NCBI RefSeq assembly: GCF_026745355.1
Contig: NC_079205.1
Coordinates: 46,307,558 to 46,371,557 of the forward strand
Direction of reading: 5' to 3'
From: Beta vulgaris subsp. vulgaris
Taxonomy: Eukaryota; Streptophyta; Magnoliopsida; Caryophyllales; Amaranthaceae
DNA length: 64,000 bases
Position numbers and translations under genes: made by a program
Notes under the pieces: model-generated
Seen by the model: the letters and a program-made list of their open reading frames with translations, nothing else
Told to the model about the DNA's origin: nothing
Database searches by the model: none
Shown here: positions 37,501-48,289 of the stretch, in pieces
Layout of the letters: each line of letters opens with the position of its first letter
Position numbering within the stretch: the first letter of the stretch is position 1

Positions 37501-37859
37501 CGCACTTAGTCTCATTATTGACTTCTTATTTGTATTTTGTTATGATTATTTTTATAAGGTGTTCATCAAGGGCAAGCCAAGGGAAGATTCTTTCACCACC
37601 TCCGAGATTAACGAGGTTTGGGATTTGCTAGCACGCTACCTTACCGACATTTGCATGTGAGGATAATGTCGCGACTTTGAGCTTTTTGTTTGGATTATGT
37701 TACTAGCTACACTAAATTCATATGTTTATTTTTTATTTTAGTACTTATTTATAACTTCATTTGTAGTACATTATCAATATTATATATAATAATACCATTT
37801 TGAGTAATTTATATGACGCGTGCATGAGATGTTTTCTAATTAAGGTAGGTTTAGATACA

Positions 37860-37931
37860 AGCTTTATATAAATATAATATATATGTATATAAATATAATA
37901 AATATAATATATATGTATATAAATATAATAA

Positions 37932-37964
<33 letters not shown>

Positions 37965-37965
37965 A
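37860..37965. repeat. (TA)n-rich microsatellite
   Basis: Imperfect ataaatataatatatatg repeats turning into pure TA before the subterminal palindromes of CACTA 2. Confidence 0.85.
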
Positions 37966-38291
37966 TTAAAAACCTGATGCGGTTCTGGAGAAAACCACAT
38001 CAGATTGTACCCTAGAGGTCCAAAACCTTGGCGCTAAGACAACAATCTGATGCGGTTTTTGGGGAAAATCGCATAAGCTTTTAAGCTAATCTGATGCGGT
38101 GTTCCCCAAAAACCGCATCCGATTATGCCTTTCGGATGCGGTTTTGGGCCGCATCAGATATGCCTTTCTGATGCGGTTTTGGACCGCATCAGAATTTGTT
38201 ACACACCTACTGCGAGCCCATCTGATGCGGACCAAAACCGCATCCGAAAGGCCAGTTTTGACCGCATCAGGTGGGGTTTTTTCCACTAGTG

Positions 38292-39279
38292 TCCTTTAAG
38301 TGTGAAATTTATCATTCCTCACACTCTCATAAAATTCCTTGATTTGCATGTTTTTATCAACAAATCAAAGAACCTAGTTTCAACATCCGATCTCATTTTC
38401 TTAAGCCATTCTATATGTTCTTTGTAAACTTTAAGAGCTTCTTTCAGTTTGTTCATGTTTTTCACGTTCATCTCTACATTCAAGAATTGCATCATAAAGA
38501 AGACCATAAATTTCAGGCCTAGTTTTGCAATCTAAGTCTTATTTAAGTCCATATTGGCTTACCTCAACATTTTCTTAATCTTCTTTTTCATCAATGTTTG
38601 CCATGAGGCAAAGATTTGCAGTTTCTTCAGTTTGTTGTTCTTCTTCCTCTTCCGTCTCTGAATCTCACCAAGCAGCTATCATTGCCTTTCGAACGTTTGC
38701 CTTAGAGAAGGGTGCTTTAGTTTCCTTGTTCCTTTTAGAGAAGCGTTTATTGTTCCTTTCTTTGGTTTTATCATTTTCCCAAAGTGGAAATTCCTTGATG
38801 AAGTGATCTGTACTACCACATTTATGGCAAGCAGCTTTGTTAGAAAACTTTTTAGTTTTACCTTTAAAGTTCTCGTTCTTCATGTTCCTATATATCTTTC
38901 GAAATTTTCAGACCCTGAGAGTTGCTTCCTCTTCTTCTGAGTCGGAGTCATCTTCATCATCTGCTTTGAGGACAATGGATTTTGATTTGGAGCTTTCACC
39001 ATACTCAGTATCAAGGTGAAGCTCATGAGTCATAAGTGACCTAGCCAACTGTTCCAGGTTGAACTTAGCGAAGTCTTTTGTTTCTTGTAAAGCAGTGACC
39101 TTAGCCATCCATATGTCCTTAGGAAGACTCCTAAGAACTTTTCGAACCTGTTCCTCTGATCAAATAAACTTTCCAATAGAAGCTAACTCATTAATAATAA
39201 TAGTAAAACGAGTAAAGATCTCTTGTATGTTTTCCTTAGTCTTCATGGAGAACAGTTCATATTGATTCATTAGTAAATC
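38292..39279 (-). pseudogene. gag: gag middle part of Sirevirus 2
   Basis: Between the two insertions. Minus-strand blocks read KAACHKCGSTDHFIKE, a zinc knuckle whose last Cys position is Phe here, then upstream an acidic stretch and LLMNQYELFSMK at 39250-39279, which joins QSKID at 42896 once the solo LTR is removed. Capsid/nucleocapsid role in packaging RNA. Confidence 0.8.
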
Positions 39280-40139
39280 TGTAACAGGCTTAATTTTAAA
39301 GACGTTTATTAAACGTTAATTATATTTATTAAGTTTATTAAGTTCTTGATATTGTTATTTTATTGGGCCCTAATATGAATTTTTTTATTTATCGTGTTGT
39401 AAAATATTTATTTATTTAGTACTATGACACTATTATTGATATATTTTTGATTTTAAGTTTAAGTTGAGTGGTATTTGGCCAACTAAGGAAATTAGAGTCG
39501 ATTCTTTTATTTTACTTGTCGGTTTAGAACGGTAAACACAAACCTTTATTTTTTCTTTTGTACTTTGTCGGTTCATTCATAAAACGAAAACCCAATTCCC
39601 ATTTTTCTAATCTCTCTCGAACCTTAACACCCAGACCCCCGAGAAACCAAAAACCCTAACAACCCCTCTCTCTCTATCTCCCGTGCAGCTTCTCCTCTTC
39701 AGTACGCCGGAATTTTTCCCCTTTTAATTTGCTGCTCGTCGGAGCTTGTTCTCCGCTTGTCGGTGCTGCGTGTTCGAGCTTTCTCTCTCCTCCTCGAAAG
39801 TCTCTCTGTTCCGTCGATATGTCGTTGTTCGCGGTCGGTGTTTCCGCGAATCTTGTTGTTGCTCGCCGGTGAAAGGTGACCGTCGTGGAGTCGTTTTTGT
39901 TGCCGTAGTTCTTCATCTCTCTACTCACGTTCTCTCTCATCCGTTTGTGGCTGGAGTTCTGTGGGTTGTTGCCTCAATTTTCTCTCTCTTCCTTTCGCGC
40001 GTCGCTATTGATGCTTATGAGATTATGATGTTAGCATTATTGTGTTCATGATGTTGTTGCTGTTGTTGTTACTGATTCCTGCTGTCGTGGATTTGGTCTT
40101 GGCACCGTGAGACGGTGGTGCTTCCGTTGTCGTACTAAC

Positions 40140-42280
40140 CCTTTTAACCTCTTCTTTGAATTGAGATTATCCTGTTTACAGTTGGTATATGATTAGTGTA
40201 TTATATATGGATTAATGGTTGATTATGGTATTGTTGGATGTTTGCAATTGTTGGTAAAAACCGAAATTGATGTCACCTTTTGGGTAAAGAGATAATCTTG
40301 ATTGATAGTTTGTTAGCTTTGGAATTTAATTCTAGTTATGAGTAGTTGACTCAACTTAATGAATTGTCAGGTTAATGTGATTATTGGTTGGAGTATGACT
40401 AATAAGTTATTTTCTAAGTGATTGGTTAGTGGGTTTGTTTTATCGAATTTACTTGAAGAAGATTGTTGTTGTGGAATATTAAATTCACCGAAGCTTAAAG
40501 CATAATTCTTGGAATTTTCTTTGTCATTATATTGTTAGGTATTGATGGAATCCAATTTGACAATTTGAAATAGTGATCTTGTTAGAGGCTTATAGAGAAT
40601 ACTTGGTTTAATTGGAAATACTTTATTATGTAATTACGTATGAAATGAGTAAGAGGTATCTAATTCCTTATATTTCCTATTAGAAGACAAATCTCATTTA
40701 ACGCATTAAAAGAAGACTTCTAAATAGGGTATATAGTGAAGTATGATTAGTGGGTTATATATACTAAGATAAGTTAATAAGTGAATTTCGATCATTAAGT
40801 TAGATTTAATCATATAATGTCTTTAGAGCTGTCTCAATTACATTGCTAGATGGTAATTAGGTTGGAAATAGTTAGACTTATTGTGTATAATTTAAATACA
40901 GAATTACAATGGAAGAATGTAGTAGTATAGCTAGTATGAAGTATGATTATGTTCCTTGTTTCTAGGATTAAAATACTACAAACTAAATACTGAGATAATA
41001 ATGATTTCAGTATATGAAGGTCAAGGTGTGTTAGATTATCTGTTAAACCTTTAAGTTGAAATCTTGTTGCTTTATAGTTCTAAGTGAACATTGTTATTAT
41101 TTACAAGTGACCTAAATCAGACTGGCCGATGTAGTAATGTGTTATAATAAGTGAATTAATTTGATAAGTTGTAATTATCTTCTATTTATAACTTGGATGT
41201 TTCGTCTTGGAGTATAGCTTTAAGAAGAGGTTCAATTAGACGAATGTCTACAGTAAGGTTTATGTTTGATAATTGGTTTCTAAAAAGAGTTTATATTATA
41301 ATTGGAGGTGTTTAATGATGCTATGTGGAATAATAGTTTGAATAGACTGTTTAAATGGTTACACCTAATTAATAACCTTACATGAAGTCAGAGAGAGGTT
41401 TAACTAATTAACAATATTAGTATGAAGAGCATGGGAGTTGGTTTACCTGACTATGGATTAGATTAGTGAAGATGTGTTTAATAAAGTATTTTAATTGGAC
41501 AACTATAAATAGAATAATATAATAAAGTCGGCTTATTTGACTAGTGATTCACTAAAGTAAATTAGTGCGTGGTTTTAGCTACGTAAATCAATATAAGTTG
41601 TGAATTACTTTGGAGAAGTCTCACTTAGATAATAGAATTGTTTTAATGAGATAAACTCGCTCTATGAATATTAGTATAGTCTGTAATTGGTTTTACTATT
41701 GATTATGTTAATTAGAACTCAACTAATGGTATAACTTGGATCATATTAACTTATAATCCACCTTTGATTGATGAAGCTCAAGTTGTGTGTTTTAAGTTAA
41801 CTCTCCTTAGTTAATTCTAAGAGAGAGACCTATATATTGTGAGTATTGTTGGGACTTGATAACTAATATTATTGACGAGATGAATATAGATTGATGAGTA
41901 TGGACAGGAAAATAAGTATGAACTATCTATATGCAAAAGCATGTAATGTGTGGAGTTGGCTTAGTAACTCTCGTTAGTTAATCCTAACTGAGAGACTTTT
42001 GTCATTGTGATGAATATGATGTTGAATATGATTGTGGTTATGAGTTCTATAATTGGAAAGTGTTTTGAACATAAATATATAAACATTGAACTTGAAATAT
42101 GTTTGAAGGTACTATGATAAATGAGTATAGCTCTCTAAAGTAAAGTATGTTAGTGTGATTGGATGTTCAAAAGATGATAAGAATTACTAAATCATTCGAT
42201 GAGTTATATGAATGATCTGATTTAGTTATGAATGATAATCGATAAGAAATCTAAAAGGGGAAAGTAGCCTCGTCTGAGTC
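40140..42280. other. No gene seen inside the solo LTR
   Basis: AT-rich, stop codons in all frames; nothing recognised. Confidence 0.6.
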
Positions 42281-42359
42281 GACGGATAAGGTGACACGAA
42301 CAGTGCCCCATGGACTGTGAACCACCTCAACCCCCCACACACTTTGAACCACCTCACTC

Positions 42360-42515
42360 TGTTACCTCCTACAATAAGTTAACAATCGGTATTGGCCTAC
42401 TGGAGGAATTTTGATCAAAAGTTTGTATTATTAAAAAATAATTAAAAATTTATATTATTGCGAGAGAATGGGTAAAAGTTTGTATTATTCTTGTTAGAAA
42501 ACCCTAATCTATTTC
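42360..42515. repeat. MITE right-arm fragment
   Basis: Contains gatcaaaagtttgtattatt and aatgggtaaaagtttgtatt as in 18500-18590, plus the preceding ccacctcaacc-type spacer. The left arm is missing. Confidence 0.7.
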
Positions 42516-42895
42516 ATCATTTAAGAATCCTAGCTAGTGCTCCTGATTCTCTGTTGGTTGTTACTCTGCGAAAGCGTCGAGGCTGTTGGGCATTGGAAAT
42601 ATTTTATATATTGATATTGCAAACAGGTTTAAATTATTTCTTATTTTAGCATTGTCTTATATTCAAAGGAAACTCTGCCGGATTTTCTATAGAAATTTAT
42701 GAGAATAGAGTTTGAGAATCAGGGCATTGTTGTAATAGTTAATTAATTTGAATAGAGTTAGGAATTGAGTTCCACACTCTTCGATGTAGTTCGCTGAGTG
42801 TGATGGTAATAGTCCGGATTATCTCGACTAAAGTCTCTTTCGCTGTGCTTAATCTTCTGTATGCTAGTCGGAAAAATTCGGTCTGTTACAAAATC

Positions 42896-43275
42896 AATTT
42901 TAGATTGTTTGACTTCATTATTTCCTTCATGAGTTACTTCTAGTAAATCCCATATTTGCTTTGCGGATTTGCATCCCATGATCCTATTATGTTCATGGGG
43001 TCGAAGTCCACAATGGAACAATTTAACAATCATGGCTTTTACTTCCATTTTTTCTAAATCGGCTTTGTCATATTCAGAGAAGGGTTTTAGAATTACCTCA
43101 TTTTTGTCATTAGTAGTTATGACCTCGAAATCACCAACTTCAATGACTCTCCATAACTGGTAGTTTTCAGCTTTGATGAATATCTCCATTCGGATCATCC
43201 AGTAGGAATAGAACTTCCCATTGAACATGGCCTTTGCATGGAGTAACCTTCCTCAAGTTTCTCGGTGGTATTCAT
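42896..43275 (-). pseudogene. gag: gag N-terminal part of Sirevirus 2
   Basis: Starts with the ATG near 43274 (MNTTEKLEEGYS) and after a shift runs from 43228 as a copia-type gag: MFNGKFYSYWMIRMEIFIKA, then KSAKQIWDLLEVTHEG. These are the canonical 'YSYWKIRME ... AKEIWDLLE' blocks of UBN2/Retrotran_gag families. The open frame continues past 42890 only by reading into the solo LTR. Confidence 0.86.
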
Positions 43276-43321
43276 TGTTCCTTGTATCTTTTTCTCAATA
43301 GGGTTTCCTATCTTTTGTGAG

Positions 43322-43340
43322 TTCTAGCTCTGATACCCAT
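43322..43340 (-). other. Primer binding site of Sirevirus 2
   Basis: Minus strand reads atgggtatcagagctagaa directly after the 5' LTR, matching initiator tRNA-Met complement (TATCAGAGC). Confidence 0.85.
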
Positions 43341-43697
43341 TGTTATTTCACTAGGAACAATTCAAGAGGGGGGTGAATTATATGTGTAGAAAAAAACGTA
43401 ACTTTTTGCGGAATTTTGAATTAAACAAATAAATAAACTAAGGGAACACAAGGGATTTTTAGGAGAAAAAACTTCTTGGGCCCAATAGGAAGAAACAACA
43501 TCGACCACTAGGGATTTTAAAACTCAACTCTTTCACTAATTAGGCCAAACAACTTTGTTACAACCTTATTCTACTCACGAGCCACACCTTAAGTTCCTAA
43601 ACTCAAGTTCCTGAACAATTGTTCCCTTAACAGTTGTTCCTCTCAACTTCACTAGAAGTTCTCTCACTTTATCTTGCTTTACTCAAAGCTTATCTCT
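43341..43697 (-). repeat. 5' LTR of Sirevirus 2, truncated to about 357 bp
   Basis: Aligns with 22231-22590. Homology stops after actcaaagcttatctctt, and the next bases are from the host unit. About 1 kb of this LTR is missing. Confidence 0.82.
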
Positions 43698-43825
43698 TTT
43701 GAAGCAAAACCAAACCCGAAATAATGAGTTAGCTTAACAAAGATTAAGAAATTACTCTTCTTCTGCCATTTCCTTCTTTTCTATATTTTAAAGAACTTTT
43801 TCCTTTCTGCTCCTGGTTTTAGGTG

Positions 43826-44091
43826 ACTTCAATTGTCCAAGTTGCTAAGACATTTCTTTGCTTGCATGCTAGTACAAAAATTTCCTCCAGAGCCCAGGGA
43901 ATTGCTGCAGTGGCATGTAGATGATATGCATTATTACCTTGCAAGTCCATTGAAGGAAGACGTTCAATTTCAATAGGCTCATTATCTTCAAATTATTCCA
44001 GGAGTGAATCGAGTTTGCTAGATGAAAGTTCATTTGTTAGCCACTTACAATTTGCTTCTGTTTCTTCATATAACAAGAGACAGTATTTTGG
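43826..44091 (+). pseudogene. Captured exon-like sequence, origin not identified
   Basis: An acceptor (ggttttag) at about 43818-43825 is followed by a stretch readable as LQLSKLLRHFFACMLVQKFP, then ELLQWHVDDMHYYLAS, and after a frame change LLDESSFVSHLQFASVSS. A donor-like ggtaag follows near 44090. Codon pattern and splice-like edges look like a host gene piece rather than transposon coding. I do not recognise the family. The break between the two frames argues for a pseudogene. Confidence 0.4.
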
Positions 44092-44409
44092 TAAGTTTAT
44101 GTTTATTTATTGCTTATTATTTTATTATCTGTTTCATGTGTTGTTCTGTCATATAAGGTATCAGCATGCGTACAGTAGTATAGATACTTTATACTTTTGG
44201 AGTTTTGGGTTAGACCAATGACTATGCCTTATCTCAGTGCTGCTCGAGCGTAGTTTTTATGTTTTGGATAGATCAATGAACCATCCTCCCATTCCTAATT
44301 GTCTGTACAAATTTATAAGACAAATATGGGCTCTATGTTTCCAAAATCAGAAAGTGAGCATGCTAGTGAAGTGAAAGGCTAGCTGAGAATTAGTTTTAGA
44401 GATAGAGGC

Positions 44410-44490
44410 TGATGGCATCATCGATGGCTTGAATGTACATCAGAGATGGTTTCAATGTACATCACTGATGGCTTCAATGTACATCATAGG
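44410..44490 (+). repeat. GTACATCACTGATGGC repeat cluster
   Basis: Three to four copies (gtacatcagagatggtttcaa, gtacatcactgatggcttcaa, gtacatcat), near-identical to the cluster at 21965-22045 on the other side of Sirevirus 2. Confidence 0.85.
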
Positions 44491-44887
44491 GTATAGTCTC
44501 AAGGTTTCACAAAGTGCAGCATGTAGATACACTAACTTATGACTTGAATGTCTATAAATACTTCTCGCTGTTGGCCATCGATGGACTTGTCTAGTTTGTT
44601 ATGCTGCCATCCTCACTCTCTGTTCAAATACCTTCCATTCTAGTGGATTTTTTCAAGAATATGTCTGCAAGTCTGCATTTGTTTGGCCGAATAGTAGGCA
44701 TTTGTCCTCCCCATAATATCTTCAAAACCCAGAAATGAAAGTTTGACAACTGACTTTTAGAGACTGTCATGACATTAGTTTGAGTCACAATGTGATTTTC
44801 AACTCTATCCTTAATGTACATGAGTGTTATTGTACAACATGTTTTGCTCTATGTCTTGGCTCTAAATTCTAATAATTGTTATTTTAT

Positions 44888-44954
44888 AACCTATGTGGGA
44901 ATCGAACCTACATCTTGCGCATAGTGCATGCTCTTCCAATTGAGCTAATAGGTT
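44888..44954 (-). other. tRNA-like fossil
   Basis: Minus strand: acceptor arms aacctat/ataggtt pair perfectly, the D arm gctc...gagc pairs, and the T arm has ggttcgattcc. About five bases are missing around the variable loop, and the anticodon stem does not close with a normal U33. Likely a pseudogene or tRNA-derived repeat head, not a working tRNA. Confidence 0.5.
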
Positions 44955-45937
44955 TCAAAGTACACGTAAAAAGCATAGGCAGGTGGTTATAGGGTACTTA
45001 CATGTGATCTCCACTGTTGACAATCAATGGGATACTTTGATATTTTCATGGATTATGTATACAAAAGCTTTTGAAATAACCTGACTGAAACTCTTTAATA
45101 TGTCTAATTTTATTATAACTATGACATTATTCAAAGATTCTGCAATATGTGCATACTTGCTCTCTTCATCAGTGAAACCAAATTGATTTTGCACCCAAAA
45201 TCCAAACTAAATCCATCAAGTAGATAAATGATACTCCATAGCATATCAATGTGAATATACTGGACTTGGCGCAAGCACACATATATGTCCTATAAGTTTT
45301 GATTTTCATAGATACTAAACCCTACAAACAAACCAATAACTAAGTTTTACAAAATGCTCACAGACCAAGATACACCAATTTTAATCCAAAAGCAGATAGT
45401 ATGCATTATCAACACCTGGTAGTAAAAGTACTGGATCAAATCCTAGTGTATACAAACCTATATGCCATTCAAGGCATAATATGATCTTCAGTATTATAGC
45501 AAGTTAACAACCAAATGAAATTGGATGTTGAGTTAAAGATTGCTAGGGAGATTCTGAAAGCATTTCTCATAGGCATGAATTATGCAAAAACATTAAACGT
45601 CAGATCAAACATTATACTCCTTCCTGCATTCACAAAATAATATCTTCTGTATTTTGTTTCCTACTCAGGTACAATAAGTCAATCTGTAAAAATACCAATA
45701 CATCATATTTAGCTAGCTACAGATGTGAAAGCCATATACCAATATATCACATGTACATCAAATCTTTACCACACATACATCATAGGTAGACTATAAGTAC
45801 ATTGAATCTCATATGTAAGAAATTTTAAATACCATTAAACCATTGTAATGTTCTGCAATAAAAGACTCAAAAGCACCTATATATTTTCTTATAGTGTTGC
45901 TCCATCGACAATTCAGTAAACCTAGGCATAAACTATA

Positions 45938-46035
45938 GTAAAAATCTAGAGCCACCAACCTCATGTTGAAGAATATAATAGTAAAAATCTAGAGCCACCA
46001 ACCTCATGTTGAAGAATATAGTAAAAATCTATGCT
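45938..46035 (+). repeat. About 42 bp direct duplication
   Basis: agtaaaaatctagagccacc...gttgaagaatata occurs twice in tandem, with a third partial start. Confidence 0.8.
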
Positions 46036-46149
46036 TGTCTTGGAAGTCTATGTAACGTTGTTCCGTCACTATTGTATCATGTAACTTTACCTCTCATGTA
46101 TGTTGTTTTTTACTCTGAAAGATATAAGTGTAAATCACTAGTAATTTAA

Positions 46150-46205
46150 AAGTACATCAGTGATGGCTTAAAGTACATCAGTGATGGCTTAAAAGTACAT
46201 CACCT
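46150..46205 (+). repeat. GTACATCAGTGATGGC repeat cluster
   Basis: Three copies of aaagtacatcagtgatggctta-type units. Confidence 0.8.
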
Positions 46206-46317
46206 ATTAGAAATATTTACTTTTAAAATCTTAAACACGTGGAGTCACTTTTAAAGGAAATGATGAACAGGAAAAGCAATAAAAATTAAACTACAAGGTA
46301 ACTAATTACTTACAAGA

Positions 46318-46420
46318 TCTACATTAGACATATCTTCATACTCGGAGCACTTGAGCATGTTCAAAACTCTCTTGTGGAATTCAAGCTGACATTGGAGAAG
46401 TTTGTCACCATTAGATAGCA
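46318..46420 (-). pseudogene. Captured exon-like sequence on minus, unidentified
   Basis: Minus strand reads LSNGDKLLQCQLEFHKRVLN then MLKCSEYEDMSNVD and meets a textbook donor (ctt|gtaagt) at its end. It looks like a real host exon, but I cannot name the family. Confidence 0.35.
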
Positions 46421-46618
46421 GTCAACAAGCCACTATCAATTTTTTTTTCTGAATTCTAGCACAGTGTTAACATCAGCATTCCTTATGCAGTGATTCAGAT
46501 AGCAAAAGGTGATGAAACGGTAACGTTATGTGAATTGAGATTTGGGAGCTATTGCCTTTGGCGTCGTGGATATAAGGAAGTTATGTTTCTTTTCAACAAA
46601 AAAAAAAGAACATAAGAG

Positions 46619-46804
46619 ATGGACTTTATGGTGAAAAAGCTGAAGGGTCAGCTATTTGTTGCTCGTGCATACTTCCCGAGCATCACAAAGCTTCCTGCAC
46701 ATGATAAATCATCTTGGGAGTTGAAGCAAAACATACAAGACTCTGAGCGTATGTTGAGTGAAACTACTACAGATGCTGATCTTCAACTATCTCTAATTTT
46801 TTAG
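46619..46804 (+). pseudogene. Captured fragment of a galacturonosyltransferase (GAUT-like)
   Basis: Sixty codons read KKLKGQLFVARAYFPSITKL and then ELKQNIQDSERMLSETTTDA. This is the stem region N-terminal to the catalytic domain of GAUT-type pectin-synthesising glycosyltransferases (pattern 'RDQL..ARAYYPSIAKL...LKQNIQE.ER.LSE.TTDADLP'). The catalytic GT8 domain is absent and the frame ends at a TAG, so it is only a passenger fragment within the capture unit, on + like the oxidoreductase piece downstream. Confidence 0.75.
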
Positions 46805-47182
46805 CCTAATCAAGTTGCTATTATTAATTGCATACCCCTCACCCCCCCCCTCCCCACTCTCAAACACATCAAAAAAATGAAAGAAGAAAATACGAAAAGA
46901 AAGGAAAGAAGGGATCTGAGAAAGCAGAGAAGAAACAAAATGGAACACCAAAAGAAGGGAAAATTGAGGTGACATAATGAGGAAAATGAAAAAAACCTAG
47001 ATTTCTGAGTTACTTACTGTTCAACCAAATAACTTATGCTTTCCAACATGAATTAGATTTCTGAGTTAGCTATTGTTTAAATAGATGAGCTAGATTCCTT
47101 ACATTTTACCAAAATAAAGAATTAAAATTGTTTTGCTTATGGTTTTTATTACCTTCACTATGTTATTTTTATCTTGTTTTAG

Positions 47183-47419
47183 GGAAATTGAATGGTGATC
47201 CTCCTAGGAACTGTGTTAAAGGAAGTACATAACACACATTACTTATTAGCTTATATTAGAATAGCATATGGCAACTATATTGAGTTACTAGATGACCTAA
47301 AAGTGGATGAATTTTGTATGCCATTACCCACAAGTTTACATGTTAAATGGGCAGTGTTAGCTGTCTCTAAGGAGAAGCATGTGCTCCTTGAGAAGCCTAT
47401 TGCCTTAGACTCAGCTTAA
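47183..47419 (+). pseudogene. Captured exon of a GFO/IDH/MocA-type oxidoreductase
   Basis: Follows an acceptor (cttgttttag) at about 47173-47182. The frame contains IAYGNYIELLDDLKVDEF, MPLPTSLHVKWAVLAV and KHVLLEKPIALD, the hallmark of the NAD(P)-binding domain of this family; the E-K-P motif contributes to the active site. The upstream Rossmann glycine motif and the C-terminal substrate domain are absent. It ends at TAA after DSA. A fragment with no sign of expression. Confidence 0.8.
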
Positions 47420-48285
47420 CTTGACTAATTAGAAAGGATGTGAGGCCAAAGTCATATATATAAAGCCAATGTATATATTAATTATAGCCCAGCTCTAATG
47501 TGCCATGAAGAAGAGCATGTCGGGTAATGCCTCTCCAACCAAACTTGCAAACTAACTAGGCACCAAGCAACATCTCTATTTACCTCTCATAACCATAATT
47601 CAGCACTAATCTCATGAATTAGAGTCTCAATAATACCTAAGGCACTTCATTCAAGGTTTCCACATGATCTAGTTAACCCTTACTATCCCTTCACTCAAGA
47701 TTTCAACCACCCCCCCCCCCCCCGCCTCCAAGAAAAATTAGTTCAATCCTATCCTTATAAGCCATTAATAATTCACATACAGTTAAATTCATCCACAATG
47801 ATGAAATTCGAATACTCGTGCAATAATTTACTCATAACATAATAGGCTCATTTACTCACATGCAACATATTCTTAGAAGTTTATACCAAAAGGATAATTC
47901 AATTTTGTAAATGCTTAGTCTTAGAATTAGAAACACATCGAGTTACTCATATATTCAGGTTACTCATCACGATATTATCAATAATCTCAGGTTACTCATC
48001 AGTTATCCATGACTCATTATCAACTGATATAAATAATGGTGGCTAAAAATACATCACCATTAGCTTAAAAGTACATCGAGAGTGAAATAAAAGTACATCA
48101 TCGTTTTATTACTCAAAAACAACAAACAAGCAAACTTTACCAACTATATTTTATTACTTAAAAATGAAATCCAAATTCCTTCTAGATTTTCATCCATAAA
48201 TCCAAGAACAAACCAAGTTTATCCACTACATTTTATTACTCAAAAATGAAAATTTATTAGCAGTAGGAACTACGATTTAGAAAAA
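47420..48285. other. No gene seen; GTACATCA motif copies at 48045-48100
   Basis: AT-rich, a poly-C run (about 47709-47723), and two to three copies of the GTACATCA motif at 48045-48100. No coding region recognised. Confidence 0.5.
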
Positions 48286-48289
48286 TTGC

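Larger units (their letters stand above)
31752..37660 (+). pseudogene. CACTA TNP1-like (Ptta/En/Spm) gene with C-terminal Ulp1-type protease domain
   Basis: Gene model by splice sites: exons about 31741-32267, 33696-33949, 34043-34300, 34820-35220, 35292-35570, 35673-36236, 36366-36469, 36550-36599, 36695-36788, 37559-37660 (stop TGA). Exon 1 is acidic, then has CGQWRLKYGEHIGFCMRKLN; exon 3 has KHAQSARQRNHYHHMGSYTY. Both fit plant En/Spm 'Ptta' transposase-associated proteins (DNA-binding TNP1/TNPA role). The last exons hold a C48 (Ulp1) fold: HWSLFVISP with His, FDS with Asp, QQPGGTECGYYVLRF with the catalytic Cys, and a final EINEVWDLLARYL helix. Internal stops and shifts (exons 2 and 4, and a stop just before the HW exon) suggest decay or sequence error. 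Whether all exons form one transcript is inferred. Confidence 0.72.
30240..38291 (+). mobile_element. CACTA element 2 with TNP1-like/Ulp1 gene
   Basis: Termini: left CATTAGTGGAAAAAACC (second C of CACTA changed to T), right reversed CACTAGTGGAAAAAACC. The flanks are tcc-like on both sides (left with one extra c). Subterminal zones at about 30285-30440 and 37973-38280 are arrays of GATGCGGTTTT...AACCGCATC palindromes. Inside is a multi-exon gene (31752-37660), two GC-skewed minisatellites, an intronic roughly 155 bp satellite and a nested hAT element. No TNP2 transposase is present, so on its own it would need help to move. Confidence 0.85.
39280..42890. mobile_element. Solo LTR, 3611 bp, with 5 bp target duplication
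   Basis: Begins TGTAACAGGC and ends GTCTGTTACA, flanked by a perfect 5 bp duplication aaatc (39275-39279 and 42891-42895). The interior has no retroviral domain and no second LTR copy, so a solo LTR is the simplest reading; a coding-free retroelement is the alternative. 39560-40140 looks like a promoter and leader (CT-rich, then CG-richer). A fragment of the MITE seen at 18255-18607 sits at about 42360-42515. Confidence 0.78.
22231..43697 (-). mobile_element. Sirevirus-type copia element 2, full layout, twice interrupted
   Basis: Minus-strand copia element: truncated 5' LTR at the right (43341-43697), primer binding site, gag, protease, integrase, RT/RNase H, extra ORF after pol, polypurine tract and full 3' LTR at the left (22231-23599). 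Gag is interrupted by CACTA 2 (30240-38291) and by a solo LTR (39280-42890); removing both restores reading of the adjoining gag segments. Net length is about 9.8 kb, normal for Sireviruses. The two LTRs differ at roughly one base in ten over the shared 350 bp by eye, so it is old. Confidence 0.88.

Noticed and set aside
43826..44091. Naming the exon-like sequence as a specific host gene
   Set aside because: Several families were considered, but no motif was distinctive enough to support one.
44888..44954. Functional tRNA gene
   Set aside because: Acceptor and T arms fit, but about five bases are missing and the anticodon arm does not close with U33.
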